Below are positions 41,871-50,698 of a DNA stretch of 64,000 bases, one piece after another. The first letter of the stretch is position 1. Each line of letters opens with the position of its first letter. Source of the stretch: Flexicrinis sp001567485 (GTDB lineage: Bacteria > Chloroflexota > Anaerolineae > Aggregatilineales > Phototrophicaceae); the NCBI GenBank assembly GCA_030263635.1, contig SZPI01000004.1, forward strand, positions 1 to 64,000, written 5' to 3'. The notes beneath the pieces were generated by a model. The model saw nothing but the letters and a program-made list of their open reading frames with translations. It was not told the DNA's origin and made no database searches. Made by a program: the position numbers and the translations under genes.

Positions 41871-43853
41871 ATGACTCGATTGAACCTCTCACTAGTCCTT
41901 GTCCTGCTTGTCACCACGGTGGTCGGGGCGCAGTCCCTTCCGCCGGCCCACGTTGTCAATGACGAAGGCGGCCCGGTCGTCATCACGGGATCGGTAGCCT
42001 ATACGAGTCCGTTCTTTACGTCTGGCGTCGCTTCGCCGCTCGTGATCCTCGAAGATCAGGCCGGGTTTGTGGATCGTAACGAATACTTCGTATTCCCACC
42101 CGAGTCGCAGACGTTGGGGCAGATCACCTCCGACTTCTACACCTCTCCGTTCACCTACAGCATCGCCTTGCCGATTGAACCGCAGGGGACGCTGCGGGAC
42201 GTCGACAACGACAGCCAGCAAGACACCGGTGTCATGGTGTTCGCTGTTGCGTACTGGAACAATGTGTGGGGTGATCCGTTCCTAGAGGAGCGCGACCTGT
42301 CAGGCGGAGGCTGGTCGACGGCCTACGCATCCACCCGCATCAGCGAAGACCCTGAGAAGCGCTTGGAGATCATCGGCGGGAAGTTCCTGATCTACGCCCC
42401 TGAACCCGGTCAAGGATTTCCCAGTGGATTCGGCGCTGACGGCCTGCTGTTCACTGACGATGACCCGATCGTTGAGGCGCCGCAGGGGTACTCCGTTGTT
42501 GATATGGACAGCGAGCCGTTCGCGTTCGACCGTGCGGAGGAACAGGTCATCAACTTGATCGAGCCGGAGGGGGCCGCGCTTGTCGACTTCAGCGGGATGA
42601 GCTACACGGACGCGTTCGATGCGATGATTGAGAAGCTGCGTAACGAATACGCGTTCACCGAGTACAAAGGGCTGGACTGGGACGCGGTCGTCAAGAAGTA
42701 TCGCCCGCGCTTCGAGGAAGCGGATCAACGCGGAGACCGGCAGCTCTATCTCGATACGCTCTCCGAGATCATCTGGAGCTTCCCGGATGGACACGTCGGA
42801 GTGCGGCCGTTCAGCCTGTTTGTTGATCGTGTCCGCACGGCGGTCGAGGGCGGCGTGGGACTCGCGATCCGCGAGACCGATGACCGTGAGGCTTACGTCG
42901 TGTTCGTGACGCCAAACAGCCCCGCCGCACAAGAAGGGATTCGCCGCGGTGCGCGCATACTGGCCGTCAACGGCCGGCCGATTGAGGAGGTCATCGCGCG
43001 GACTAACCCGATCAGCGAGACCTTCAGCACCGAGCACAACCGGCGTCTTGCGCAGGCTCGTTATGCGCTGCGTTTCCCGCTCTCGACCGGCAGTGTGGAG
43101 ATCACGTATCAGAACGCCGGATCGTCGCCCGTGACAACGACCCTTCAAGTGGTCAACGAGTTCGACAGCTTCTTCTACAGCTCCGATCCGGAGCTAACAG
43201 GCTATGAACTCCCGCTGGACTTCCGTGTTCTGGACGACGGGTTGGCGTACGCGAAGATCTACTCGTTCAACGACAACGACCTTCTCACGATTCAGTTGTG
43301 GGAACGGATGATCCGGACGGTGATGGATCAGGGTGCGCCGGGCCTCATCATCGACATGCGACAGAACGGGGGCGGTAATGGGTTCATCGCCGATCAGATG
43401 GCCGCATATTTCTTCGACGAACCGTTGGTGGTGGGTTCGCGGGGGTACTACAACAAAGAGGCAGGTGAGTTCATTTTCGACCCACGCTCGGTACAACAGC
43501 TGTACCTTCCGGCAGAGGATCTGCGCTATTCCGGGCCGGTCGCCGTGCTGATCGGGCCGGACTGCGCGAGCGCATGCGAACGATTCGCGTATGATATGTC
43601 GCTCGAAGGTCGTGCCGAGATCGTGGGGCAGTATCCAACTGCCGGCCTCGGTGGAAGCGTGGACGATTTTGTCATGCCAGAGGGCGTCATCGTGCGTTAC
43701 ACGGCAGGACGTTCGCTGGATGCGGACGGCAACATTCACATCGAAGGCATCGGCGTGCCGCCCACCGACCGCGTACCGGTCACGGTCGATACCCTGCTGT
43801 CGGAGGGCGATCCGATCTTGGAGGAGGCCGAACGCATCCTGCTCCAATTCTAG
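41871..43853 (+). CDS. exported S41 (C-terminal processing) peptidase
   Basis: 660 residues with a signal peptide (LSLVLVLLVTTVVGAQS, about 5-21). Residues about 25-230 form an unassigned beta-rich region. The S41 part follows: an N-terminal helical segment (SYTDAFDAMIEKLRNEYAF), a PDZ-like insert (FVTPNSPAAQEGIRRGARIL, then AVNGRPIEEV), and the protease core with DMRQNGGGNG and the nucleophile-bearing GPDCASACERFAYDM, then AGRSLDADGNIHIEGIGVPP. It acts outside the membrane on protein C-termini or unfolded proteins. Monocistronic; closed by a hairpin. Confidence 0.86.
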   Translation: MTRLNLSLVLVLLVTTVVGAQSLPPAHVVNDEGGPVVITGSVAYTSPFFTSGVASPLVILEDQAGFVDRNEYFVFPPESQTLGQITSDFYTSPFTYSIALPIEPQGTLRDVDNDSQQDTGVMVFAVAYWNNVWGDPFLEERDLSGGGWSTAYASTRISEDPEKRLEIIGGKFLIYAPEPGQGFPSGFGADGLLFTDDDPIVEAPQGYSVVDMDSEPFAFDRAEEQVINLIEPEGAALVDFSGMSYTDAFDAMIEKLRNEYAFTEYKGLDWDAVVKKYRPRFEEADQRGDRQLYLDTLSEIIWSFPDGHVGVRPFSLFVDRVRTAVEGGVGLAIRETDDREAYVVFVTPNSPAAQEGIRRGARILAVNGRPIEEVIARTNPISETFSTEHNRRLAQARYALRFPLSTGSVEITYQNAGSSPVTTTLQVVNEFDSFFYSSDPELTGYELPLDFRVLDDGLAYAKIYSFNDNDLLTIQLWERMIRTVMDQGAPGLIIDMRQNGGGNGFIADQMAAYFFDEPLVVGSRGYYNKEAGEFIFDPRSVQQLYLPAEDLRYSGPVAVLIGPDCASACERFAYDMSLEGRAEIVGQYPTAGLGGSVDDFVMPEGVIVRYTAGRSLDADGNIHIEGIGVPPTDRVPVTVDTLLSEGDPILEEAERILLQF

Positions 43854-43862
43854 GCGGTCTGG

Positions 43863-43903
43863 CGGGGCCGGCGCGATCACCGTGCCGGCCCCGTTCTGGT
43901 TTT
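43863..43903 (+). terminator. terminator of the S41 peptidase gene
   Basis: CGGGGCCGGC (43863-43872) pairs perfectly with GCCGGCCCCG (43884-43893), followed by TTCTGGTTTT. Confidence 0.85.
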
Positions 43904-43944
43904 GAATGAAACGCGGATTTTTTGAGTGAAAGTATACGAAAATG

Positions 43945-43973
43945 TTCGACTCTTTATGTGTAAGCGTTATAAT
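43945..43973 (+). promoter_or_regulatory. promoter of the STAS-glgX unit
   Basis: TTCGAC (43945-43950), 17-base spacer, perfect TATAAT (43968-43973). Predicted start near 43980, which rules out a translation start at 43942. Confidence 0.65.
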
Positions 43974-43986
43974 GCGCACAGATAGG

Positions 43987-44358
43987 ATGTCATTATTCAC
44001 GCCAGATCTTGTGGCTATGGATCAACGGATGATTTGGAACGTCGAGGAATACAATAACATCACCGTGCTCTGCTTAAAGGGCGCGCTGAATGGAGAGAGC
44101 GTAACATCAATTCAAGACGCCGTACTTAACCAGATTCAGGAGGGGAAGCGGGTTCTTCTCGACCTCGCGGCGGTTCCTTATTTGTCCAGCGCGGCCGTGC
44201 GCTTTCTGCTCTCTCTGTATCGCACAATTCGCGACAAGAACGGCACGATGGCCCTAGCCGGCCTCACGGATGATGTTTCGGATGTCCTGTCGATGACCGG
44301 TTTCCTTGATCTGTTTCATACGTACAGCGACCGTGGAACTGCTCTGGCGCTGATGTAA
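43987..44358 (+). CDS. STAS-domain anti-sigma factor antagonist-like protein
   Basis: About 123 residues of the SpoIIAA/RsbV type: VLCLKGALNGESVTSIQDAV, RVLLDLAAVPYLSSAAVRFL (the serine region that is phosphorylated in partner-switching systems), then a helical end. The start is uncertain: the promoter places the RNA start near 43980, leaving ATG 43987 (almost leaderless) or ATG 44017 (no SD). No anti-sigma kinase is nearby. It lies 8 bases upstream of glgX. Confidence 0.78.
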   Translation: MSLFTPDLVAMDQRMIWNVEEYNNITVLCLKGALNGESVTSIQDAVLNQIQEGKRVLLDLAAVPYLSSAAVRFLLSLYRTIRDKNGTMALAGLTDDVSDVLSMTGFLDLFHTYSDRGTALALM

Positions 44359-44366
44359 CCACGGCG

Positions 44367-46544
44367 ATGCCTCAGCGTCAGCCTATTGACCAACAGCCGA
44401 CACACTCCTTCGAGGGGATACGGTTGCGTGCCGGCAAACCGTATCCGTTTGGCGCGACGATAACTCCCAATGGCGTGAATTTTGCGGTCTTCTCGCGCTA
44501 TGCGACGGAGGCGTGGCTCGTCCTCTACCGTAAGGGTGCCCATAAGCCATACGTTGAAATCCCGTTCTATTCAGAGTTTCGGGTCGGGCACGTATTTGCG
44601 ATGCAGGTGTTCGACATCGATATCGAAGACCTCGAATATGGCTATCGGTTGAACGGCCCGTACAACCCGCGCGAGGGACATCGTTTTGACCGAAACAAAG
44701 TTCTGCTCGATCCTTACGCGAAGCTGATTAGCGGTAGGGATGTGTTCTGCGGGCCGTCCGAACCTCATAATCCGTTCCCCCATCGCGCGCGAGTCCTGCT
44801 GGACGATTATGACTGGGGGGACGATCAGCCGCCGAATATCGCGCTTGAAGATCTCGTCATCTACGAGATGCACGTCCGCGGCTTCACACGGCATCCTTCC
44901 AGCCAAGTGCATTATCCGCCGGGTACGTTCGCGGCAGTGCGCGAGAAAATCCCTTATTTGCTCGAACTCGGCGTCAACTGCGTCGAACTGATGCCTATCT
45001 TCGAGTTCGACGAGTTTGAGTATGACCGCATCAACCCCTTAAACGGCGAGCAGTTGGTGAACTATTGGGGATACAGTTCGCTCGGATTCTTCGCGCCGAA
45101 GGCGGGCTACGCCGGCACTGGCCGATACGGGATGCAGGCCGACGAGTTCAAGACACTCATCAAGGCACTGCATCAGAACGGGATCGAGGTCATCCTCGAC
45201 GTTGCGTTTAACCATACGGGCGAAGGCAACCACAAGGGCAATACGATCAGCTTTCGTGGGCTGGACAACAAGACGTATTACATGCTCGGCCCGAACGGTG
45301 AATATTTGAACTTCAGCGGGACGGGCAACACGCTCAACTGCAACAATCCGGTTGTGCGTGATATGGTGCTCAACTGCTTGCGTTACTGGGCGGCGGAATA
45401 TCACGTTGATGGATTCCGCTTTGACCTTGCGACGATCCTCGGCCGCGGCACCAACGGCATGCCGCTGGCGAATCCACCCCTGCTTGAGGCGCTTGCGCAT
45501 GATCCCGTGCTGGCGAACTGTAAGCTGATCGCCGAGGCGTGGGATGCTGGCGGTCTGTATCAGGTCGGGACGTTCCCCGCATACGGGCGCTGGGCGGAGT
45601 GGAATGGCAAATACCGTGACACGATTCGCCGCTTTCTGAAGGGTGACGGCGGGCAGGTGTGGGAAGCGGCGGAACGCATTCAGGGATCGCCGGATATGTA
45701 TGGCGAGCGTGGGACGCGCGCGTCGATCAATTTCGTCACCTGCCACGACGGGTTCACGCTGATGGATCTGTACAGCTACGATCGCAAGCACAACATCGCC
45801 AATGGCGAGGACAATTTTGACGGCCATAATGACAATCATAGTTGGAACTGCGGGGTCGAAGGCCCGACGGACGATCTTGAGATCCTCGCCCTACGCCGGC
45901 AGATGATAAAGAACGCCGTCGCGGTCTTGTTCCTCAGCCAAGGTGTGCCGATGATCACGATGGGCGACGAGGTCGGCCACACGAAGCACGGCAACAACAA
46001 TACCTACTGTCACGACAACGAGCTGAATTGGCTGGACTGGACGTTGGCCGAGAAGAACGCCGACTTGTACGAGTTCTTCAAGCACATGATCGCTTTTCGC
46101 AAGGCGCACCCGATCCTGCGCCGCCGCCAGCACTTCACGCATCGTGACGAGGTCGGCAGCGGTTACCCCGACATCAGTTGGCACACGACAAGGCCGTGGG
46201 TGACCGACTGGTCATACCATAATCGAACGCTAGCGGTGTTGATGTGTGGCAAGCATGGCGCGCAATCCGGCGTGGGGCGGGCCGCGCAAGATGATTATGT
46301 CTACATGGCGATGAACGCCCACTGGGATGATCACCGCTTTGAGATTCCACCGCTTCCTGAAGGCATGTCGTGGTTCCGGTTCTGTGATACGTCCGCCCAT
46401 GCGCCCCATGACGTATGCGTTCCCGGCGACGAAACCGTGCTGGCGCAGCAGCGATTCGTGACGGTGGCCGGGCGCTCGATTGTGATTCTCGTCGGCAAAC
46501 CGACGCCTAAGTCGCCGCGCCCACGCCGTCGCACATTGTCGTAA
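44367..46544 (+). CDS. glgX: glycogen debranching enzyme GlgX/TreX
   Basis: A 725-residue GH13 isoamylase-type enzyme that hydrolyses alpha-1,6 branches of glycogen. The N-terminal CBM48 domain (LRAGKPYPFGATITPNGVNF) precedes the barrel with DVAFNHTGEGN, the nucleophile in VDGFRFDLATILGRG, the acid/base Glu in LIAEAWDAGG and FVTCHDGFTLMDL. It is coupled to the STAS gene (8-base gap). No other glycogen genes are in the window. Confidence 0.93.
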   Translation: MPQRQPIDQQPTHSFEGIRLRAGKPYPFGATITPNGVNFAVFSRYATEAWLVLYRKGAHKPYVEIPFYSEFRVGHVFAMQVFDIDIEDLEYGYRLNGPYNPREGHRFDRNKVLLDPYAKLISGRDVFCGPSEPHNPFPHRARVLLDDYDWGDDQPPNIALEDLVIYEMHVRGFTRHPSSQVHYPPGTFAAVREKIPYLLELGVNCVELMPIFEFDEFEYDRINPLNGEQLVNYWGYSSLGFFAPKAGYAGTGRYGMQADEFKTLIKALHQNGIEVILDVAFNHTGEGNHKGNTISFRGLDNKTYYMLGPNGEYLNFSGTGNTLNCNNPVVRDMVLNCLRYWAAEYHVDGFRFDLATILGRGTNGMPLANPPLLEALAHDPVLANCKLIAEAWDAGGLYQVGTFPAYGRWAEWNGKYRDTIRRFLKGDGGQVWEAAERIQGSPDMYGERGTRASINFVTCHDGFTLMDLYSYDRKHNIANGEDNFDGHNDNHSWNCGVEGPTDDLEILALRRQMIKNAVAVLFLSQGVPMITMGDEVGHTKHGNNNTYCHDNELNWLDWTLAEKNADLYEFFKHMIAFRKAHPILRRRQHFTHRDEVGSGYPDISWHTTRPWVTDWSYHNRTLAVLMCGKHGAQSGVGRAAQDDYVYMAMNAHWDDHRFEIPPLPEGMSWFRFCDTSAHAPHDVCVPGDETVLAQQRFVTVAGRSIVILVGKPTPKSPRPRRRTLS

Positions 46545-46565
46545 CCATAAGTGGCGTGCTATCCT
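46536..46565 (+). promoter_or_regulatory. promoter of the zinc ribbon protein gene
   Basis: TTGTCG (46536-46541), 18-base spacer, TATCCT (46560-46565) with upstream TGC; overlaps the glgX stop. Confidence 0.4.
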
Positions 46566-46605
46566 TCGAGCCATGCTCCTTCGGTCGAGTTGAAAGCGCT
46601 CGCGA

Positions 46606-47190
46606 ATGAACCAGACTACGGGTGGCTCGGACATCACCACACTTATCGCGCTCTATGGGATAGCGGCGGTGGCCGCGCTGTGGTTAGCGATGATCGTGTG
46701 GACTAACCGCGATATGCGCGCGCGTTCGCGTGATCCGCTGGCGCAGGTGTTCGTCACCGCAATCGTTGCGCTCCTCAACGTCCCCGGCTTGTTGATCTAC
46801 TTCCTTCTACGCCCGCGCGAGACGCTGGCCGAGGCCTACGAACGCTCGCTGGAGGAAGAGGCGCTCTTGCAGGAGATCGAAGAGAAGCCGACCTGTCCGG
46901 GCTGTAGTCAGCGTGTTCAGGCCGACTGGCAGGTCTGCCCGCACTGCCATACGAAGTTGAAGAAGGCCTGTCACAAGTGTGGTAACGCGCTGGAGCTGTC
47001 GTGGACGATCTGTCCGTACTGCGCGGCGCCGCAGGCGGTCACGAATACGGCAGATGCCGGGGCGGCTCGATCGACCCTTGTCACGGACACAGGGCGCGCG
47101 GCAATGGCCGAGCCACGCCGACGCCGGCGCGATCCACAGGCCGCGCGCGCAGAGCAAGCCCCGTCACTGGAGTTTGTCGACGGCGAATAA
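46606..47190 (+). CDS. membrane protein with double zinc ribbon
   Basis: 194 residues. Two hydrophobic helices at the N-terminus (LIALYGIAAVAALWLAMIVW at about 9-28; AIVALLNVPGLLIYFLL at about 47-63) are followed by an acidic helix and two zinc-ribbon knuckle sets: CPGC with CPHC, then CHKC with CPYC. The tail is basic and acidic. The double ribbon faces the cytoplasm and probably mediates protein or nucleic-acid binding. Partner unknown. Confidence 0.75.
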   Translation: MNQTTGGSDITTLIALYGIAAVAALWLAMIVWTNRDMRARSRDPLAQVFVTAIVALLNVPGLLIYFLLRPRETLAEAYERSLEEEALLQEIEEKPTCPGCSQRVQADWQVCPHCHTKLKKACHKCGNALELSWTICPYCAAPQAVTNTADAGAARSTLVTDTGRAAMAEPRRRRRDPQAARAEQAPSLEFVDGE

Positions 47191-47225
47191 CCGTTCTGAT
47201 AGACGTGATCGGAGCGGCGCCGGCA

Positions 47226-48683
47226 TTACCCCGGAAACGACTCTCCAATCCGGTGGACTTTCAGCAGGTTCGTCCCACCTCCAAGCCCGAATGGCACGCC
47301 CGCCACGATGACGACGATGTCGCCTTGCGCTGCGATCCCCGCCGCTTGCGCTTGCAGCGCGACGACACGGATCATCTCTTCGATCGTCTGGAATTGATCG
47401 ACCAGCAGCGGGATCACGCCCCAGACCAGCGCCATCCGGCGGTATGTCGATTGGCGGGGCGTGACGCAGAAAATTGGGGTTGTGGGGCGTTCGCCGGCGA
47501 CGCGCTGCGCAGTAAAGCCGGTGAGCGACGCCGTGACGATGGCCTTGGCCTTGAGTGCTTCTGACACCTGAAACGTCGATTCGCAGATGGCATCGGCGAT
47601 GCGTTCGACGCCTTCCAGATGCTTGTCGTCCTGTGTCCGGCCGGCAGGCAGATGCGTTTCGGCGTTGCGGGCGATATGCGCCATCATACGCACGGCTTCG
47701 ACCGGATACTCGCCGGTCGCCGTTTCGTTGCTCAGCATCACGGCATCTGTGCCGTCCACGATTGCGTTGTAGACGTCGCTGGCTTCGGCACGGGTTGGGC
47801 GCGGACTGTGCTCCATCGAACTGAGCATCTGCGTGGCGGTGATGACGGGCTTATTCACCTTGTTGCACAGCGAGATGATGCGCTTCTGATGATACGGCAC
47901 GTTCTCTGCGCCGATCTCCAAGCCGAGGTCTCCACGGGCCACCATGATGCCGTCTACACCTGCGAGGATCGACTCCATGCGGTCGAGTGCCTCATGTTTC
48001 TCGATCTTGGCGATCAGGCCGACGTCTTCGTGACCGAGATGGCGCATAAGCCACCGCATCTCCTGCACGTCGTCAGCGCTGCGGACGAACGACATCGCGA
48101 TAAAGTCGGTGCCTTGTTCAAGCGCGAACTCGACATCCTTGCGGTCTTTATCGGTGATCGCCCGCATCTTGTGCTTTGCTTCACGCGCCATGACTCCTTT
48201 GCGCGACGTCAGGTTGCCGCCGATGACGACCGTGCAGTGAAGCTCTTTGCTGTTGTTCGAATCGACCTTGAACTCCAAGTTGCCGTCGTCTAGCAAGAGG
48301 GTCATCCCCGCCAGCACATCTGTGATAAACTCGGGGTGGGGAAGCGGAATGATATTGTTTGTGCCGTCGGCTTTTTCGTCGAGCGTCAACACGACCTTAT
48401 CACCCGCGTGCAGAGGGATGCCGGTATCCTTGACTTGACCAATGCGGATTTTGGGGCCTTGAATGTCGCTCAAGATTGCAACGACCGTATCTTCTTCGGC
48501 CGCAATACGACGGACGCGTTCGATGCGCGCGGCATGTTCGTCCTGAGCGCCGTGGCTAAAGTTTATGCGCGCGACATTCATGCCGGCGCGGATCATCTGT
48601 CGCAGGGTTTCCTCGTCCGACGACTTTGGGCCGATCGTCGCTACGATTTTGGTTTTTTTTCCACTGAAGAGCGGACTGGTCAC
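47226..48683 (-). CDS. pyk: pyruvate kinase
   Basis: A 485-residue glycolytic enzyme making pyruvate and ATP from phosphoenolpyruvate. Substrate and metal sites are visible: KIVATIGPKS, GMNVARINFSHG, the active-site lysine region FIAMSFVRSADD and MVARGDLGLEIG, then KPVITATQMLSSM. The C-terminal allosteric domain is complete. GTG start with AAAGGA 9 bases upstream; a TTGCCC-N17-CATAGT promoter candidate lies upstream on the minus strand. Confidence 0.96.
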   Translation of the reverse strand: MTSPLFSGKKTKIVATIGPKSSDEETLRQMIRAGMNVARINFSHGAQDEHAARIERVRRIAAEEDTVVAILSDIQGPKIRIGQVKDTGIPLHAGDKVVLTLDEKADGTNNIIPLPHPEFITDVLAGMTLLLDDGNLEFKVDSNNSKELHCTVVIGGNLTSRKGVMAREAKHKMRAITDKDRKDVEFALEQGTDFIAMSFVRSADDVQEMRWLMRHLGHEDVGLIAKIEKHEALDRMESILAGVDGIMVARGDLGLEIGAENVPYHQKRIISLCNKVNKPVITATQMLSSMEHSPRPTRAEASDVYNAIVDGTDAVMLSNETATGEYPVEAVRMMAHIARNAETHLPAGRTQDDKHLEGVERIADAICESTFQVSEALKAKAIVTASLTGFTAQRVAGERPTTPIFCVTPRQSTYRRMALVWGVIPLLVDQFQTIEEMIRVVALQAQAAGIAAQGDIVVIVAGVPFGLGGGTNLLKVHRIGESFPG

Positions 48684-48863
48684 GGTACCACATCCTTTCG
48701 CAAGTCAGTTCAAGACTATGCCCAAGAATGGCCCGCAGGGCAATAGTGCGAAGTATACAGTAACCGGCGCGTGATGTTTATCGGCCGCTAAGGCGGAGTT
48801 CACATCCGGTTCCGCCGCATTCGTTAGCATCAAGCGGGCCTGAGGCGATTGGCAACCCAGTAG
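48684..48863. other. divergent region between pyk and the carotenoid operon
   Basis: 180 bases. It should carry the carotenoid operon promoter, but I see no convincing -35/-10 pair for it. crtB lacks a good SD. No inverted repeat of regulator type was found. Confidence 0.35.
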
Positions 48864-49811
48864 ATGACGACATACTTGCCAAACTCGTGGGAATATCAAC
48901 TGCTGGCGTGGGCAGAACAGGCACAGCAGACACATCGCGATCCGTTGAAGGGTGAGCCAGCGGCGGAGCTGTCATCGGCGTACGCCTATTGCGCGGCGGT
49001 TACCCGTCAGCACAGCCGTACGTTCTATCTCGCCAGTGCGCTGCTCCCCTCCGAGAAACGCCGCGCGGCACGGGCCTTGTACGCATTTTGCCGTGTGACA
49101 GACAATATCGTCGATCATCCGCAAGGTGATCCGGCGGCGAACTTGGAGACGTGGCGGGCGCGGCTCAACGCGTCGACCGGAGTTGCGAACCCGGTCATCG
49201 TCGCATGGACTGACGCGCGAACACGGTTCGGAATCCCGAGCGGCTATGGGGATCAGCTCATTGACGGGGTGAAGCGCGATCTGACTCAGAATCGCTATCA
49301 AACCTTTTCGGAAGTCGCAGAATACGCCTACGGCGTCGCGTCGACGGTGGGGCTGATGTCCATGCATATCACCGGTTTCAGCGGCGAAGAGGCCATACCG
49401 TATGCTGTCCGCCTCGGTGTCGCGCTGCAAATCACCAACATCTTGCGCGACGTGGCGGAGGATTGGAAAGCGGGGCGTGTGTATCTGCCTCAGGACGAGC
49501 TTACCGACTTCGGACTCACCGATGCCGACATCGCCACGGGGCGCGTCACCGACCGGTGGCGCCGCTTTATGCGATTCCAGATTCGGCGTAACCGCGCGCT
49601 CTACACCGACTCGTGGCGCGGGATTGCGCTGCTTGACCCGGACGGCAGGCTTGCGATCACGGCGGCTGGAAAGCTGTACGACGCGATCCTTACCGACATC
49701 GAGCGCCACGACTACGACGTATTCGGCCGGCGTGCGCACGTCCGCTTGACCGGGAAGCTGAGCCGTCTACCAGCGATCTGGTGGATGAGCCGGCGGGCGC
49801 GACGGTACTAG
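48864..49811 (+). CDS. crtB: 15-cis-phytoene synthase
   Basis: A 315-residue squalene/phytoene synthase family enzyme condensing two GGPP into phytoene, the first committed carotenoid step. The first aspartate motif is DNIVDHP (with YAFCRVTDNIVD), the second NILRDVAEDWKAGRVYLP; the intermediate motif YAYGVASTVGLM is present. It is the first gene of a nine-gene rightward operon. Start ATG 48864; SD weak. Confidence 0.92.
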   Translation: MTTYLPNSWEYQLLAWAEQAQQTHRDPLKGEPAAELSSAYAYCAAVTRQHSRTFYLASALLPSEKRRAARALYAFCRVTDNIVDHPQGDPAANLETWRARLNASTGVANPVIVAWTDARTRFGIPSGYGDQLIDGVKRDLTQNRYQTFSEVAEYAYGVASTVGLMSMHITGFSGEEAIPYAVRLGVALQITNILRDVAEDWKAGRVYLPQDELTDFGLTDADIATGRVTDRWRRFMRFQIRRNRALYTDSWRGIALLDPDGRLAITAAGKLYDAILTDIERHDYDVFGRRAHVRLTGKLSRLPAIWWMSRRARRY

Positions 49812-49840
49812 GCGGCGGACCGCTGAGGAAAGCCCTAACG

Positions 49841-50650
49841 ATGCGCTATTTTGGGTTTCTGGCTCGATTTGTCATCGTGCCGCTGGCCGTTCTCCGTGTG
49901 CTCCTGTGGTGGGATCGCAGACGCGGCCGGATGATGCCCGCCGAACTGACTCATTGGCCGGAAGAGAAGGCGCTGCTTGCTCATGCGGTGGTGGCGGTCG
50001 CGTACACGACGATTTGGGACAACTATCTGGTCGCGTCGAAGATTTGGGGCTATGACCGGAATCTCGTGGCGGGGATCCGGTTGGGATGGGTGCCGGCCGA
50101 GGAGTACGCGTTTTTCGTCCTGCAACCGTTGTTGACCGGTTCGCTGCTGCAGGTCATGGCCCGTCGAATTGAGGCGGATCCGCCAACCGGAAACGCGATG
50201 CGCGTCGAACGCGCGGGCGTCACTGCCGGCCTCGGTGGCGCATGGGCGCTGTCGCTGTTCGGGCTGGCGAGGGGTGGCCCACGCCTCCGTTACATGACTC
50301 TAATCACCAGCTGGGCGCTGCCGCCGATCATGCTGCAAACGGCCTTCGGAGGTGACATCTTGTGGCGGCATCGCAAGATGATTGCCCGTACGATCATCTC
50401 CGCGTCACTGTATCTCAGCGCCGCTGACAGCCATGCGATTGAGGCAGGAACGTGGCATATCAGCCGGAAGAAGACGCTTGGCCTGAACGTGATCCCCAAG
50501 CTGCCGATTGAGGAGTTCGTTTTCTTCTGCTTGACCAACACGCTGTTGGCATTTGGCGTGACGCTGGTTCTCTCGAAGGAGAGTGAACAGCGTCTGCCGG
50601 GGTTTCTTAGGGCGCCCTATGCACGATTCAGATCGCGATACCTGTCTTGA
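49841..50650 (+). CDS. lycopene cyclase of the CrtYc/CrtYd (fused two-domain) membrane type
   Basis: 269 residues, six or seven hydrophobic helices. Two tandem cyclase repeats each carry the signature acidic pair: VPAEEYAFFVLQPLLTGS in the first and LPIEEFVFFCLTNTLLAF in the second, as in CrtYcd/CarR-type heterodimeric or fused cyclases. WDNYLV precedes the first. The ATG at 49841 follows crtB by 29 bases. It would cyclise one or both ends of lycopene; combined with CruF downstream, one-end cyclisation (gamma-carotene) is more likely. Confidence 0.87.
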   Translation: MRYFGFLARFVIVPLAVLRVLLWWDRRRGRMMPAELTHWPEEKALLAHAVVAVAYTTIWDNYLVASKIWGYDRNLVAGIRLGWVPAEEYAFFVLQPLLTGSLLQVMARRIEADPPTGNAMRVERAGVTAGLGGAWALSLFGLARGGPRLRYMTLITSWALPPIMLQTAFGGDILWRHRKMIARTIISASLYLSAADSHAIEAGTWHISRKKTLGLNVIPKLPIEEFVFFCLTNTLLAFGVTLVLSKESEQRLPGFLRAPYARFRSRYLS

Positions 50651-50698
50651 GCCTGTGCTGCCGTTCGCGCCGGGAGCCATAGTCGAGAGGACGCTCGC

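Noticed and set aside
48678..48700. GTGGTACCG on the minus strand just before the pyk start, similar to part of a T-box motif
   Set aside because: None of the other T-box elements (stem I motifs, specifier, terminator) are present, and it overlaps the pyk SD/start region; treated as chance.
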